Positions 11,180 to 24,929 are shown, counted from the stretch's first letter. The stretch is 64,000 nucleotides of DNA from Diphasiastrum complanatum (GCA_029204225.1 CM055095.1:18549450-18613449), one strand, 5' to 3'. The notes: a model not told the origin generated them from the sequence alone. Numbers and translations are program-made.

Positions 11180-12010
11180 GATGTCGTGTTGCTTTCTCCC
11201 ACCCGTGAGGGGCTTCAGAGACCCCTTGATGCTTTGCACAAATTTTGTAGCACATGGAAACTCCAGTTCAACTTGGCCAAGACGAAGGTCATGGTTTTTC
11301 ACACCAACATACCTACTATGCGTGGTTTCAAATTCTTCTACGACTTTGCACTTGTGGAGGTGGTCTCTTCGTACACGTATCTTGGAGTTCTCTTCATTGC
11401 TCATGCATTGCGATATCACATCGGCCAACTTAGAGTCTTATCATCAATTGCGTATAGAGATAGGACCGAGTGGCTGACATTCCACGAGAGGAGCGCATTT
11501 GTACTTTTTGTACTATTCATGAGATTGAGGACGAGAACCACTTCCTCCGTTGCCTAGTTTATTATGAGATACCTGGGAGGTAATACTGCATGTACAGGGA
11601 TGGGCTACATTAACTACGGTCATTCATGCACCACCTTGATCAGCGTTGCTTGGGTCTGATGCTTCGTGAGATGCTGCTCCTCTGAGACTCCTTGCTTTCC
11701 CCGTTGTTGTCTGCTGCGCTTGTTCCACACCAGTCTGCTATCACGGACTTCTTTCAGCAGATCCATCATTCTGATTTTGATGACGAGATCGACATTCCTA
11801 CACGGCCGCCTAGGCCTCCTACATAGCTTCTTTACCTGGCCCGGGTTGTGGGCACTTTATTCATGTTTCTTAGATTTCACTGTGGCGACATTGTCTGGCC
11901 TGGGTTGTGGGGCATTCATACTTTTCTCTGCTAGCCTGCCATGTCTTTATCACAACTATTTTTTCTACGTTTTACGTGGCCCGGGTTGTGGGCTTTGATG
12001 AGTAGGCTTA
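11178..12010 (+). mobile_element. LINE fragment: RT active-site half and C-terminal knuckle
   Basis: The frame right after the CT tract reads DVVLLSPTREGLQRPLDALH, then FNLAKTKVMVFHTNIPTMRG and YTYLGVLF. This is reverse transcriptase from just after the YADD box onward (YA is replaced by the CT tract). Near 11500-11570 another frame has CTIHEIEDENHFLRCLVYYE, the usual Cys/His finger at the C end of plant LINE proteins. A stop or frame change separates them and an internal part is missing. The remaining 450 bases carry three GGCCCGGGTTGTGGG-like repeats and are probably the 3' UTR. It is a dead 5'-truncated copy, different in type from the LINE at 6663. Confidence 0.8.
11838..11992 (+). repeat. 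Threefold GGCCCGGGTTGTGGG repeat
   Basis: Copies at 11838-11852, 11897-11911 (one mismatch) and 11978-11992, in the 3' end of the LINE fragment. The surrounding sequence is not clearly repeated. Confidence 0.8.
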
Positions 12011-12019
12011 GTTCTGTCA

Positions 12020-12783
12020 TGTTTAGATTTCTTGTTTTTTCACATGTTTGCTCATAACACCATTGTGAGTTGAGTGGGTAATATTGCGAGGTTCTCGAAT
12101 AATAGTGAAAAAAATGCATGAAATAAAAAAATCATGTATTTTGTGCAAGCTATTTTTTAAAACACATTTATGCTCACCATATTTAAAAATCACATATTTT
12201 CAAAAATAAAGGTGATAAAACTTATATAAGTTTTAGCAGTTAAAATATTTTGCTAATAACAAATTCCAAAAAAATTGAAAACTATGCAAAATTTTTGTTA
12301 GATAATTCAAATAGGATTAATTCAATTTCTAAAATTAGTCTATATTTTGCACTATTAAAAGACTTCAACATTTTAAAAAAACACTAAAAACAAATTCATG
12401 TTGAATAAGTTTTATCACGTCTTAAAGAATATTACATTCTTTAAACTGCTAATGTTTGATATAAATGAAAAAATATATCATTTACATCATTTGTTTATAA
12501 AATTCTAATATAAAATATGTGCAAGACACAATGAAAATTTTAAATATGTAAGAAGTAATTTACATTGTAGTATATTCAAATTTTATTGTAATGCTACTAT
12601 GACATGACCATATTAATGATTACTACAAAGAAATTTTTTTACTATAACAAGATTATCTTAATGATAATTTCATAAAACTCACACTTATTCACACAATAAT
12701 CGATACAAAACAATGTTATATTGAATAATATTTGTTCAAGACAAATATTCAAAAGGCCTTGAAATGTATCAAATCAAGATATT
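12020..12783. other. AT-rich intergenic stretch
   Basis: Very AT-rich with many A and T runs. No coding frame, no exon, no recognised repeat. It lies 3' of the methyltransferase-like locus on the minus strand. Confidence 0.6.
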
Positions 12784-14115
12784 CTAAATATCTAAAACTT
12801 GGTCATCTTTTTCGGCCGTTTTATCCTCTTGGGATGCAATAACTTCATCTGAAGGATTTGCCTCTTCTAAAGTATTTTCGTCAACTAAACCTCCCAATTC
12901 AACTTCCTCACAATGAATCGGAGGCATGGGCTCCAAAGATGCACGTTGAAACTTATCATTTAAAGCAAGAGCCCGACATCCAACCTCATGATCTTCGTCT
13001 GGAAGCTCATGCAGGGCCGCCACATGCGCATTTCAATATACCGCGCTTGGGTTTCATCAAGTTCCAGGGCTACGCAATTTCTTCGGGATTTTATAGCACA
13101 TAATGTCGTAGTACCTACATAAACCGATGCATTTTTATCACTCATATTCACAATAATATTTGAAAAATAAATCAATGTTAAAAATGTAACGACAATTTTT
13201 AATACCTGTTCCAACAAATAGATCCAGCAACCATCCATTCTGGTTTGAAAATAAGGTAATCAGCCTATTTATTAGGCGTTGAGGAGTCTTCATTGCAATG
13301 AAACTTTGCATGCTTCATTTCCAGACCATCAAAGTAACCAATGCTAATCATTTCAAATGAGCTCAAAAGCCTCGACCTTGTGCATAGCTTATATTTGTTT
13401 TGTGCCTGCAGAAAATATATTTATAAGCAGATATTTTCTTTTCTTCGCACATATATTTCTTTATTCGAAAAAATATATTTGTAAGCAAATATATTTATTT
13501 TACGTTCCCAAAACTTTATCAAGTAAAACTCACCACATCATGTTTTCAGCTCCATGGGTGTGTTCTTTTAAAGATGCAAGCACTGATGCTGTCTATGCAG
13601 CACTTTGAAAAACAATGAATCTCCATAAAGGAGCTGTCGTCAATACCTTGAAATTTGCAACCGTCTTTGATATCTGTTTTTCATCATTATAGAATTTGGC
13701 AATCGAAATCCGTAAGGAATATCAACAATGACAAGGCTGTAATCCTTCCGCGGCAGAATAGATACCATCTCTTGTACACCTCCAACATAGACTTTATAGT
13801 ACACAGGGTTTATTGTGGGATCATTATTCATGAAGGTTTTAAATTCTTCAGACAGGGCAGACATGTTACTACAAATCTCGATTCTCATGCGCTCTTGTTT
13901 GGCCCTCTCAAGATGCATTAAAAAATTTGGCGAGCAATCAATTGCATCCACACCCTTCACCCGCTTTGGCTGTAAAAAGCATAAATCATCACTTTAGTAA
14001 CTAAAACAAACTACCAACTAAAACAAATAAGAACACAAAATTAATTATCACCTTGAAATTTTTTAATGGCAAGAAAAACTCTGAAAGGGCAGCATGGGAG
14101 CTCATCTGATGATAC
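12784..14115 (-). pseudogene. Beta-class amino-methyltransferase-like gene, spliced, decayed
   Basis: Four exon-like blocks with GT/AG borders. Block a, 14115-14052, has SSHAALSEFFLPLKNFK. Block b, 13969-13534, has VKGVDAIDCSPNFLMHLERA, then DYSLVIVDIPYGF near 13720, then VANFKVLTTAPLWRFIVFQ. Block c, 13405-13206, has KTPQRLINRLITLFS and NGWLLDLFVGTG. Block d, 13114-12784, has TTLCAIKSRRNCVALELDE and an acidic C end. DIPYG matches motif IV (D/N/S-P-P-Y), and DLFVGTGTTT matches the SAM-binding FxGxG motif I, split by a 91-base intron. Motif IV before motif I is the beta-class order of N6-adenine/N4-cytosine DNA methyltransferases. Damage is clear: a frame change just after DIPYGF, an in-frame TAG after FIVFQSAA, frame trouble in block c, and a one-base shift near 13024. 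The start lies upstream; an LTR-like sequence follows block a. DNA as substrate is inferred from the fold only. The second Pro of DPPY is Ile here. Confidence 0.7.
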
Positions 14116-15345
14116 CTGCAGGAATCACGACCGAATTACTCGAAGTCGACTTCATCGACTTCCCGGCTAATCTACATCATAACAAAGGGTATTTATTCCC
14201 ATCTGTTTCAACATTCGAATGTCATGTTATTTGAAGAACATCGAAGACCTGGCCATCTTCGATGACTTCGACCGACGGTTCACTAAACAACTTCTAAGTG
14301 TCCGACTTGTCCGACATCTTCGATGACTTCGACTGTTGGTTCACTCAATTGCTTCTATCCAGAAAGTTTGACTTTATGACTACTTCGACGAGCAACAGAC
14401 TCAACTACTTCTGCCCGAAGTGTTCGAAGTGCACGACTTCATCGACAACTTCAAGAAAGTCACTATCTCCAAACAGTCTACCGAAATACACTATTGTTTA
14501 CAACAGTCTGCAGAAATGAACGAATTGTCGCATAGTTTGCATTTTTCCAAAAATGTGACAAAACAGTCACTTCAACAAATGAACTGTTTTTCAACACCTT
14601 TGGGTTTTTCGCAAAAAGGCGAAGAGAGAGAAAAATGGGAAGCTTTCTATTTCAAGGAGAAACGTCTCCAGCCACTTCCCGAAATATGAGAAGTGAGAGA
14701 AAATATACAATGTTCTCGTCCACGTCAATGATCCCGAATCGTCTGACCATGTATTCATTGTACAACTATCATTCTGTGACTACAAGTCAAATACTTAGTT
14801 AGGTGACAAACATTTATTGTGATTAGATACATGAATGCGGTGTATAAATACATCTTCATCACGCACTCTACGTGATGCTCTGCCAACAAAGCGAATGATA
14901 TCGAGCATCCAAGTTACGCCTCACTTTTTAGACTGTAACGTATTCAGTGTTGTTCAAGCTTTCATTGTATTATAGAAGCAACACGTTCTTCATCTGTGTT
15001 TAACGTAGATGTATGATGTTGTGATTTGACTACATTCTTACTAATTGTTCATGCTTGTTCACTCACTTTGATCAGATCACGGACGTCAACAACTCCTTAG
15101 TATCTGATCAACCGATGGCTGTCTTTGACACCTAAGGAACTTGCATAATCACACTGCATTATCATTTTTACATTCTGAAGTAAACTTCGTTCTGAATCTA
15201 GTTTACAGTAATACCACATCTCTTCTAATCTCTTCGGTGGACTGTACTCATTTTATTTGGGTATGAATGAATTTTTAAGATCCTATAAGTGAGAACGCTT
15301 GAGCTGTGAGTCTATTTCAGCAACTACAATCTTTTAGACTGTTCT
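14116..15345 (+). other. LTR-like sequence with TATA box (fossil, uncertain)
   Basis: Starts with several CTTCGA/TCGAAG-rich copies (for example TCGAAGTCGACTTCATCGA). A good TATA motif, GTGTATAAATACATC, lies at about 14839. It lies between the first visible exon block of the methyltransferase-like locus and a Copia integrase fragment. A plausible reading is an old LTR inserted upstream of or within that locus. No matching second LTR was seen. Confidence 0.3.
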
Positions 15346-15379
15346 TGCTTGTAGCAGCCCATATCCTCCGTTCGCGCTG

Positions 15380-15660
15380 CTTCATCCCACAGTGATCTTG
15401 ATGCCTTTGAGTAGGCCATCATGCAATTTGTTGCTTCCATGAGAGTCCTGTTTTTCCTCTTTGCAACACCATTGTGTTGTGGTGCGTATGTTGTAGTCTT
15501 CCTATGAAGGATACAATGACTACTACAGAAATCAACAAATCAGTTGGAGATATATTCTCCGCCATTGTCAGTTCGTGGCTACTTGACTTTCTTCTCGGTC
15601 CACTTCTCGAAGCGAACTGCTTGTTTGTGCCTCAACTGCAGCTAGTATTTGCAAGGATGC
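15380..15660 (-). mobile_element. Ty1/Copia integrase fragment (fossil)
   Basis: Minus-strand frame with RTDNGGEYIS followed by APQHNGVAKRKNRTLMEA, the conserved Copia integrase core (TDNGGEY...PQQNGVAERKNRTL). No other Copia domain adjoins. It is an old piece with a few breaks. Confidence 0.8.
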
Positions 15661-16049
15661 GGAAATGTGCTTTCAGTTTTTGAAATTACAACATTTTGCG
15701 AAAATTGCGACAATCTACAGAATCAATGAATCTACACATATCTGCATTTTTGACTCTACTAGAAAATTGCAAAAAAACGTAAAAATCCCAAAGAGAGAGA
15801 ATGCAAAAAATACGAAGATCCTGACAAAATGTGTGTCGCTCAGTTTTTCATGCTCGTAAACCTGCGCCTAAGTTCTGATTGTAAAGTCAATATGATTCAT
15901 TCAACAAAGAAACAATATATATATACACAAACAACACTAGCATTTATGCATACACAGTAGAAAAACTGATAGAAATGATCTATTGCTTGGAATCGTCGTT
16001 TGTAGTATAGGGGTCCGTTCAATGGGAGCCGCCTGTGCGCACCTGCATA

Positions 16050-16230
16050 GCAACAGAGAGAGAAGGGAGGTAGAGAGAGGAGATAGAGAGAGGTAGAGAG
16101 ATAGAAGGAGTGATGAGAGAGAGAGTGTAGAGAGAGGAGAGAGGATAGAGAGATAGAGAGATAGAGAGAGTTTAGAGAGAGGACATAAGAGAGAGAGTAA
16201 GGAGAGATTAGAGAGAGAAGAGAGTTTCCC
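16050..16230. repeat. Degenerate GA-rich simple repeat
   Basis: Mixture of GAGAGA, GATAGAGA and GGTAGAGA units, a decayed relative of the perfect tract that follows at 16299. Confidence 0.85.
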
Positions 16231-16294
16231 AAGGATGGTTGGGGCTATGGGGGCTCGAGCGCCTACCCATAGCTATGCACCAATCACCCTTGGG

Positions 16295-17345
<1,051 letters not shown>

Positions 17346-20300
17346 CTCCCTCTTCAACTAGTTTTAGCATAGACTTTGATAATACTCCAAGTGAAGTCCT
17401 ATGCTTCATGAACAAGTCTTTTCCCAATTCTTTGGTGAAGATATCAGCTACACATTCCTTGAAGACACATGTTGAAGCTCCACCTCCTTTGCAATGACTC
17501 GCTCCCTCACAAAATGATATTGTATCTCAATATGCTTGCTCCTAGCATGAAAGATAGGATTGGATGCCATTCTTTGGGCTGATTGATTGTCACAAAAGAT
17601 GATTGGGCTCTCTGAAAAATCCAACAAGTGAAGATCCTTGATCATCCTTTTGATCCATACCATCTCCTTTGTGCAATGTGTAAGAGCTTTGTACTTGGCC
17701 TCACTAGATGACAATGAGATAGTGGCTTGTTTCTTTGACATCCATGATATAGCTCCATCACCTATGAAAATACAATAAGCACTAATGGATTTCCTATCCA
17801 TTACATCTCCAGCATAGTCCGAATCTGAAAATCCAAAAAGATTAGGTGATGATCCCTCATACAATATGCCAAAATCTCGAGTTCCAATGATGTACCTCAA
17901 AACTCGCTTTCCTAGCTTCCAATGCTCCTAGCATAGTTTTTGCCAATAGAACTTTGATCCATCATAAGAATGATCTTCTTCCTAAGAATAGACCTTCTTT
18001 CAATGATCATGTAATGCTCAAAATAGAAACAACCATAATTGATATAGAGAATAGTGTCCACTTGGGATGCTTCACTATTTCTTACATCAATTTTACATGT
18101 AAAAATGTGACTAGAACATGAAGAATCAAATAGAATGTAAATGAAATGATTCCACCATGCTTCCAACTCTGAACTCTCTGGAAAAATACAGCAAACAAAC
18201 AATAAATGTGAGTGATCAACTTTTGCTTGCATGTCTCCTCCTCCTTTGTCCTTTGTTGCCTTGTATCCACCATGATACTCCATGAATGAGCCTCCATCTT
18301 CATCTTGCCACAAGAAACCATCAAACCTTGGAAATCCATGAGTAGGTGAGTACATAAATGATGCAAATCCAGCACCACATGACTCCATAAACCAAGTAGT
18401 TTGCACTAGTCCATCTTCAAGATCTACTTGACACAAGAAAATGACCATGAATTCACCAAAAATTGACAATCTCCAAGTATTGGCACCAAGTAGCTCAAAA
18501 CTTGAGAACTTAGCCATGGATGAGTGACATAATGAACCTCCAATAGCTTCATTTCCATCAGTAAAATCAGCCAAGAATGCTAGTACAAATCCAACATCAA
18601 AACAATGCTCACCAATGTAGCTAGTTTTGCCATATCTTGACAATTTGCACACATCCACATGAAATTGCTCAATCATGAGATAGAACAAGTAAAGTAAACT
18701 TGAACAACACTTCCTTGCTGCTACTTTGACCTTACTTGAGTCTTCAATATGCTGCAAAAACAGATCCATAACACCCTTGCCAATTACCTCTCCTTTGATG
18801 CTCTTGACTAGCTCCAAATTGCCAACTTCCCTTTTGACTAGTTGAAGCGCTTTGAGATCAACCTCTTGATCTTCAACTTGATCATCAAAGTCATTGAACA
18901 AAATTTGTTTTCCAGATCCATTACTTGATTTTACAGCAAGACAACATCCATCCACTTGCATAGCTCCATGTACACAAGAAGATCTTCCAAAAGATGTTCC
19001 ACTCTTCATAAGAGATCGATACTCAAGATCCATTGCTTCGATCCACTCCTCTTCTTTCCTTGCTTGATCTACACTTATAGGCTCATCCAAAGAGGTTAGG
19101 AAAGCAACATAATTTCCAGAAACTACTTGCTTACCCTTTTTATCATATGTGAGCCTTGAAGGTACTTGTCTTTCTCTTGATGTTCTCCTTGGCTTTTGAC
19201 TTGATGAAGGTCCATCATCACCACCATCCAAAGTAGGATCCTTCTCATCAACATCAAGAATGTTAGATCCATCTACTTTACCATCAATCATGCTTGAAGA
19301 CACCTTTGGAATGTTTCCCTCGTCAAAAATGACATCTCTACCAACAATCACTTTGTTAGTAGAAGGAATGTAAACCTTGTAGGCTTTACTCACCTCACTA
19401 TATCCAATAAAAATACCTCTTCTTGAAGATGGATCCTCCTTGGTCCTATCATCAAGAGTAATGTTGACATATCATGTGCATCCAAAGGTTCTTAGAAAGT
19501 TGACACTCGGCCTCCTCTTCAATAGCATCTCAAAAGGTGTCCTTCCATCCAAAATAGCACTCGGCCACCTATTGCACAAGAAATTGGCACACAACAAAGC
19601 TTGATCCCAAAATGGTTTGTCAAGATTAGCACTTAACCTCATAGCTTTAGCACTTTCACATAAAGTTCTATTCTTCCTTTCAGCCACTCCATTTTGTTGT
19701 GGGGTCCTTGATGTTGTACACTCCCTCTTGATCCCATGCTCATCACAAAAGGCCTTGAACTTGTTAGATATGTACTCCCCACCATTGTCACCTCTCAAGC
19801 ACTTGATCTTTGTGGAGAATTGGTTCTCCCTTGCATTCTTGAACTTGACAAAGACATCATACACTTCATCCTTGCTCTTTAGTAGATAGATCTAACAAAA
19901 TCTACTAAAATCATCAATGAATGTTACATACATCTTAGCTCCACTATTGCTAGTTGTAGTAAATCCATGAATATCCGAATGTACAAGTTGAAAAGGCTTT
20001 GTAGATCTAGAAATAGATCTAGTATAAGGTAGTCTATGTGACTTAGACAAAGCACAAGACTCACAAACATGCTTGTAATTACTTAAGGAACTTGGAAGAC
20101 CAATCACAACCTTCTTCCTTGCCATTACCTCCAATGACTTGAAGTTGAGGTGTCCCATCCTTTTGTGCCAAACCTCTTGAATAGAAATTTGCTCCCTTGC
20201 AACACATCCAACTTGGTTAGCAATAACACAAGCATCAAGTTTGAACAACTTCCCTTGCCTTTTACCTTTTCCAATCAAGACATCCTTCCTTTTGATCAAA

Positions 20301-22078
20301 CAAGCATCTCCATCAAACTCCACCTTGAGGCCCTTACTTAGAATTTGACTCACACTAAGCAAATTCTTGGTAATAGATGGAATAAACAAGACATCCTCCA
20401 AATGAACATTCCTATTTGTAGAGAGAGAAATAGGAATTGTGCCAATCCCTTTGATTGCACACTCACCATCATTGGCCGTGTAAATCACCCTCTTGTCATC
20501 TCCATATGCCAACAAAGAAGTGAAGTACTCTTTGTGAAAGGTCATGTGTGAACTTGCTCCACTATCAATCCACCAAGGATCTAGATCTCCATCATTAGCA
20601 AGCATACATGAAGACATCACAAAAGCATCATCATTTGCATCTTGCACATCCAAACCATCCTCATCAAGAGTAAGATTACCTTGCTTGTCTCCTTGATCTC
20701 TCTTCTTCTTGTAGCACTCACTTGCAAAGTGTCCTTTGATGCCACAATAGAAGCACTTGAGCTTTGATCTATCCTTCTTTTTGCCACTTGAAGAAGCATC
20801 AACTTGATCTTGCCCTTTAGACCACTTGCTTTTGGTTTTGCCCTTGAATTTGCCCTTTGTGAACATAGCATCCTCTTGAAGTGTCGATGTAGATCCACCT
20901 CTTGCTTGAAGCCTATATTCCTCATTGATCAAGATATCTTGAAGATCCATCAAACTTGGCAAAGTCTTTTGAATAGCAATACTTTGAACAATGTTAGCAT
21001 GAGCATCCAACAAGCCATTAAGAATCACTTGAATAAGCTCTCCTTCCTTAATGCTTTCATCTATGCAAGCTAACTCATCATTCAATGCTTTCATTCTCAA
21101 AACAAAAGTACTTGGACTTTCTTCATTCTTTTGCAAACAAGAAAAGATTTGCCTTCTTAGAGTCAACACTCTAGAAGTAGACTTGGATTCATAAAGCTTC
21201 TTCAATGAGTTCCAAGCTTCCAAAGATGATGTTCACTTACCAACTTCCTTGAGAAGTTCATTGGTAACATTCATCTTTATCATGTGTAGAGCCTTCTTGG
21301 CCCTCTTGTCATACCTCAATTGATCTTGTTGTGTTGCTGGTCTCTCCTCCAAACCTACAACAATATCCAAAACATCATTCATCTCAAGAAGTGACTCCAT
21401 CCTCACTTTCCATAATGAATAGTTACTTGAGGTAAGCCTATCATTAGCTTCCAACATGACTCCAATTGAGGTTGCCATGTAGCAATGACCTGATCTTCTC
21501 TTTCAACCTGTTTCAATGCACAAAGCACTCCTTTGAACAACAACAAATGCTTTCAAAAGAAATCACCAAGATTTGAAACTATCTCACAAATTCTCTTCTA
21601 GCACTTATCCAAGCAAATCAACACATAGAATCATGGAATCTTGATCAACCGATGATCTATCCTCAATCTAATGACTTTTGCCACTTCCTAAGATTGAAAC
21701 ACAATCAAATGAAGTCCAACAACCTCACTATCTAGAGATCCAATCAAAATTAGGGTTTTGACAAAATCACAAAAAATTGACTATTCCAAATCTACATGCA
21801 AATGCTGAAAATTTGATATGCAATTTATAAGCCACCACTTAGGCTGAACCAATGATCCAAAAATCGGCCAGATCCAGCATGTGAATTCAAAAAATGGAAT
21901 TGAACAAGTATATTGACCTATTTAGTGTTTTGATCTACAAAAGATCCAATCTACAAAAGCAAAAAATTCGATTTTGGTGTAGAATCCTCTCTAGCATGCT
22001 CTAGACTTGATATCTTCACCAAATCATTGATAGATCTGATTTCCTCCTTCATAACCTGAAACACAAGCTCTGATACCA
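17346..22078 (-). mobile_element. Ty1/Copia retrotransposon internal region (fossil) with extra open stretch
   Basis: Minus-strand element of about 4.7 kb internal length. From the 5' side it has gag (LTSSNYSLWKVRMESLLEMN near 21400), the zinc knuckle CFYCGIKGHFASEC, protease WWIDSGASSHMT, pre-integrase VWHKRMGHLNFKSLE, integrase (near 19865-19480, RGDNGGEYIS and QQNGVAERKNRTL) and RNase H (17900-17448, FSDSDYAGDVMDRKS). The primer site and polypurine tract are both recognisable. Between the integrase tail and RNase H lies about 1 kb of open frame (about 18994-17960) that does not look like reverse transcriptase or any Copia domain. It has perhaps a handful of breaks and long open frames, so it is moderately young. 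As it stands it would be non-autonomous. Confidence 0.88.
22067..22078 (-). other. Primer-binding site, tRNA-Met type
   Basis: TGGTATCAGAGC on the minus strand, the standard initiator-tRNA-Met primer site of plant Copia elements. It directly follows the LTR end CTTTCACA, which fixes the LTR/internal border. Confidence 0.85.
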
Positions 22079-22660
22079 TGTGAAAGATTTCAGATCCTTA
22101 AGATCCAATCTACTTGAATGATCTTTGGTTAGAAAGAGAAATACACTACCAATTTCACCAATGTAGAAAAATCAGCATCTACACATAATTTGAGATGCAA
22201 ACACTAATAGGACTTGATCAAACTTGAATGAAATGATTATGTACTGTTGCTGTCCATACAAAACCAGCAAGCTAACTACCTACTCTAAAAACGAACTGAA
22301 TCAGATTCTACACCTTACAAAAATTGAGTTACACTTGCATTAGTCCACAAAGCTGAAACAAGAATTAATCTACAACATTTTAGAAGTCCAAGAATCAAGA
22401 AACCAACCAGTCTTTTGATTTTTGGACATCCCAAGAACATCAAGAACTAGAATGTTGGAGGATATGCAAGATTTATACCACATTTCTAGCCTATTTAGTT
22501 TATTTGAATGCTGATTCCTACATTAATCCACAAACAAGAAACAAAAACTAGTCCACTCTAGGAAAGCAGCAAATCTAATCCACTCTACAATCCACAACCA
22601 CACACAAAGGAGAGAAGGGCAAGATCATGAATGCATCACTCAAGAAACAAGCATGATCAA
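22079..22660 (-). mobile_element. 5' LTR portion of the Copia element
   Basis: Reads TGTGAAAGATTTCAGATCC on the plus strand from 22079, the inverse of the terminal ...ATCTTTCACA. The stretch 22250-22660 matches 27945-28384 closely (shared blocks such as GACATCCCAAGAACATCAAG and GCCTATTTAGTTTA). After CAAGCATGATCAA at about 22660 the similarity stops, where another element begins. Confidence 0.6.
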
Positions 22661-22832
22661 TGTTTGTTTACAGATCCTCTGATCCAGAGGATCTATTGGT
22701 TTTTGAAATTGATTTTTTCTTACTTCTGCCTATCAACAGAGACGGTGGGTTCTTCTTGAGATTGTCATTCTTGTTTTAAACCCAAGATCAGGCAGAAGGG
22801 AACAAATTCTTATTGTAGTATATTTTTTGTCC

Positions 22833-23060
22833 TGCCTGTCAGAGGACTACTCAAGAGGTCAAACTCTCTTGAACGCACTTACATTCATACATAGATGCAA
22901 GCCAAGAACGCTCATTCATAGATCAGAGTGCAGCCCAAATGAACATTCAATAGATTCTACAATTACCTACTATCAAAACGAACTAAATCAGAGCCTAAAC
23001 TTTACTAAACTGAGCCACACTTGCATGAATTGACAAAACAAGAACCAAGAACTAATCTAC
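22833..23060. repeat. LTR-derived repeat, copy of 27816-28035
   Basis: Shares CCTGCCTGTCAGAGGACTAC, TCAAACTCTCTTGAACGCAC, GAGCCACACTTGCATGAATT and other blocks with 27816-28035, in the same orientation. It is part of the nested LTR tangle. Confidence 0.85.
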
Positions 23061-24929
23061 AGCATAACACGTAGTTTAAACTCATTGAACATGTGACTGG
23101 ACTAAAGATTGAACAAATTTTAACTAAATTTGTTTCGATTTTGCTGTAGTTGACTCAAAGATGAATATGGTAATGAGATGCAAGAATCAACTCTGACTTG
23201 ACATGGATTTCTCATAATTCTCAAAAATTCTAAACTATTGTACAAGAGAGTTTGAAGATGGATAGATGAATGAAAATGTGTTCTTGACATGCTCTATTGA
23301 AGACTCTCGTGCAATAGCTATTCGTCAAGCAAAAATCAATCACACAAAATAGGTGAAGAGAAACAAGGAAATAAATAAACGTTACAAAGAGTGAAAACTA
23401 TATAGCACTTGTCGAACAAAACTTGCATTCATCAACATTGATAATGTACCCTGACAGTTGTAATATTCCATTGTTTGTAGAGTAATGTGACTTACTCTGA
23501 CATGCGCTTGTCAAAACAAGGCAGGGTGGATGACACTAAATCAACCATTATTGATAGCAGATGTTGTAAGATATAGCTTGAGATGCAGGTATGGATGAGG
23601 TACTATGTCCTGAGGACCTCTCTGAACAAGAGATTCAGAACCGAATCTCTATCTGGATTTTTGAATTCTAGATTTATTATGTATTGACACATTGGAAATC
23701 GTATCAACATACGGAAAGACAAAATAGATTTGAGGTCGTAGAAGGGGAGAAAAACTGTCAATTCCCTGTGGAGGTTGCTCTTGGTTGGACATTGTAGCAG
23801 ATGACTGAATATCGATTTCACTTTATTTCGACAATGACTCATTTCATATTCTCTTTTTGCATTATGGAGTTGGTGTATTGTGTGGTAATGTAGAAGTTTG
23901 CAAGAAACTTCTCAATTGAGCAGCAGGTTTAACTATTGGTTGCCATGGTTCTCATGTTGTTGTCGTGAGGATCCTATCGTGATTCATAACTGACCTGACG
24001 GGCAGGTAGGATCTTAGTTGGTTGCGTTGGACAGTCTTTGAAACTGTGTTTTCTGATACAGTCGGGACACTCAGCATGGTACTGGGTCTTAACTGGACAA
24101 TCAACCATGAAGTGGCCGGTTTCACCACAGATGAAACATCTGGTGTGAAATGGCCCTTGTATAACTGCATAGCCATCTTGTATGGCTAGTGGTTCTGGAC
24201 TTTCTGGTCGATATTTGGGATGAGTCAAGGAATGTTGAGAATGTGATGGTTGTGCTTCATATTGTTGGACTGTATGTGATTGGATAAGCAGACATGAAGG
24301 ACAAGCATCAACAAGATGCGTAGCCCGGCAATGTGGGCACCATATTGTTTTTCGTCGTACACGTTCATCTTTTGCCATCTTGATGTTACTCAATTGGACA
24401 AAAGGGCTTTCGATCAAGCAAAAGGTCTTAAAATACTTGATAAAGGACTCTTATAAAATTGACGGGTCTGTCTTTTCGTCATGATTTAATCACGTGCTTT
24501 AGCGATCATGGTCATTAAAAACAATTGGACCATAGCATCGAGAGATGTTTCACCATACACATCACATGCATTCTCAAAGATTTGCAAAAAATCTTTGAGG
24601 GTCCGAAGTACCGTCAAACTTTGGTAGATTGAGCTTGGGTGTACGTCTCTCAAGATGAGCTCCTGGGTAGCAGAAACTCCATTAGGGTTGGTTCTGACCT
24701 GTGAGGGCTCAACACCAAAAAAATGGGGTCGTGCACGTGAAGACTTGGCTCTGTCAGGTTCTTGTCCCTCGAATGGGTTTGTGGATGGCTCTTGGAGTTC
24801 GGCTCGCATTCGGTAGAACCTATGGCGTCTGATTTGTTCAGCTATAGGGGACCTGACCTCGTACGGATAATCGTCTGGAATTTCAAGGTCTTTTTGATGG
24901 TCCATTGGGTACTGGTGTTTTTGAATTTG

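Noticed and set aside
12784-14115. Methyltransferase as part of a DIRS-type element
   Set aside because: No tyrosine recombinase, reverse transcriptase or split repeats nearby, and the locus has several introns, so a host-type gene is likelier.
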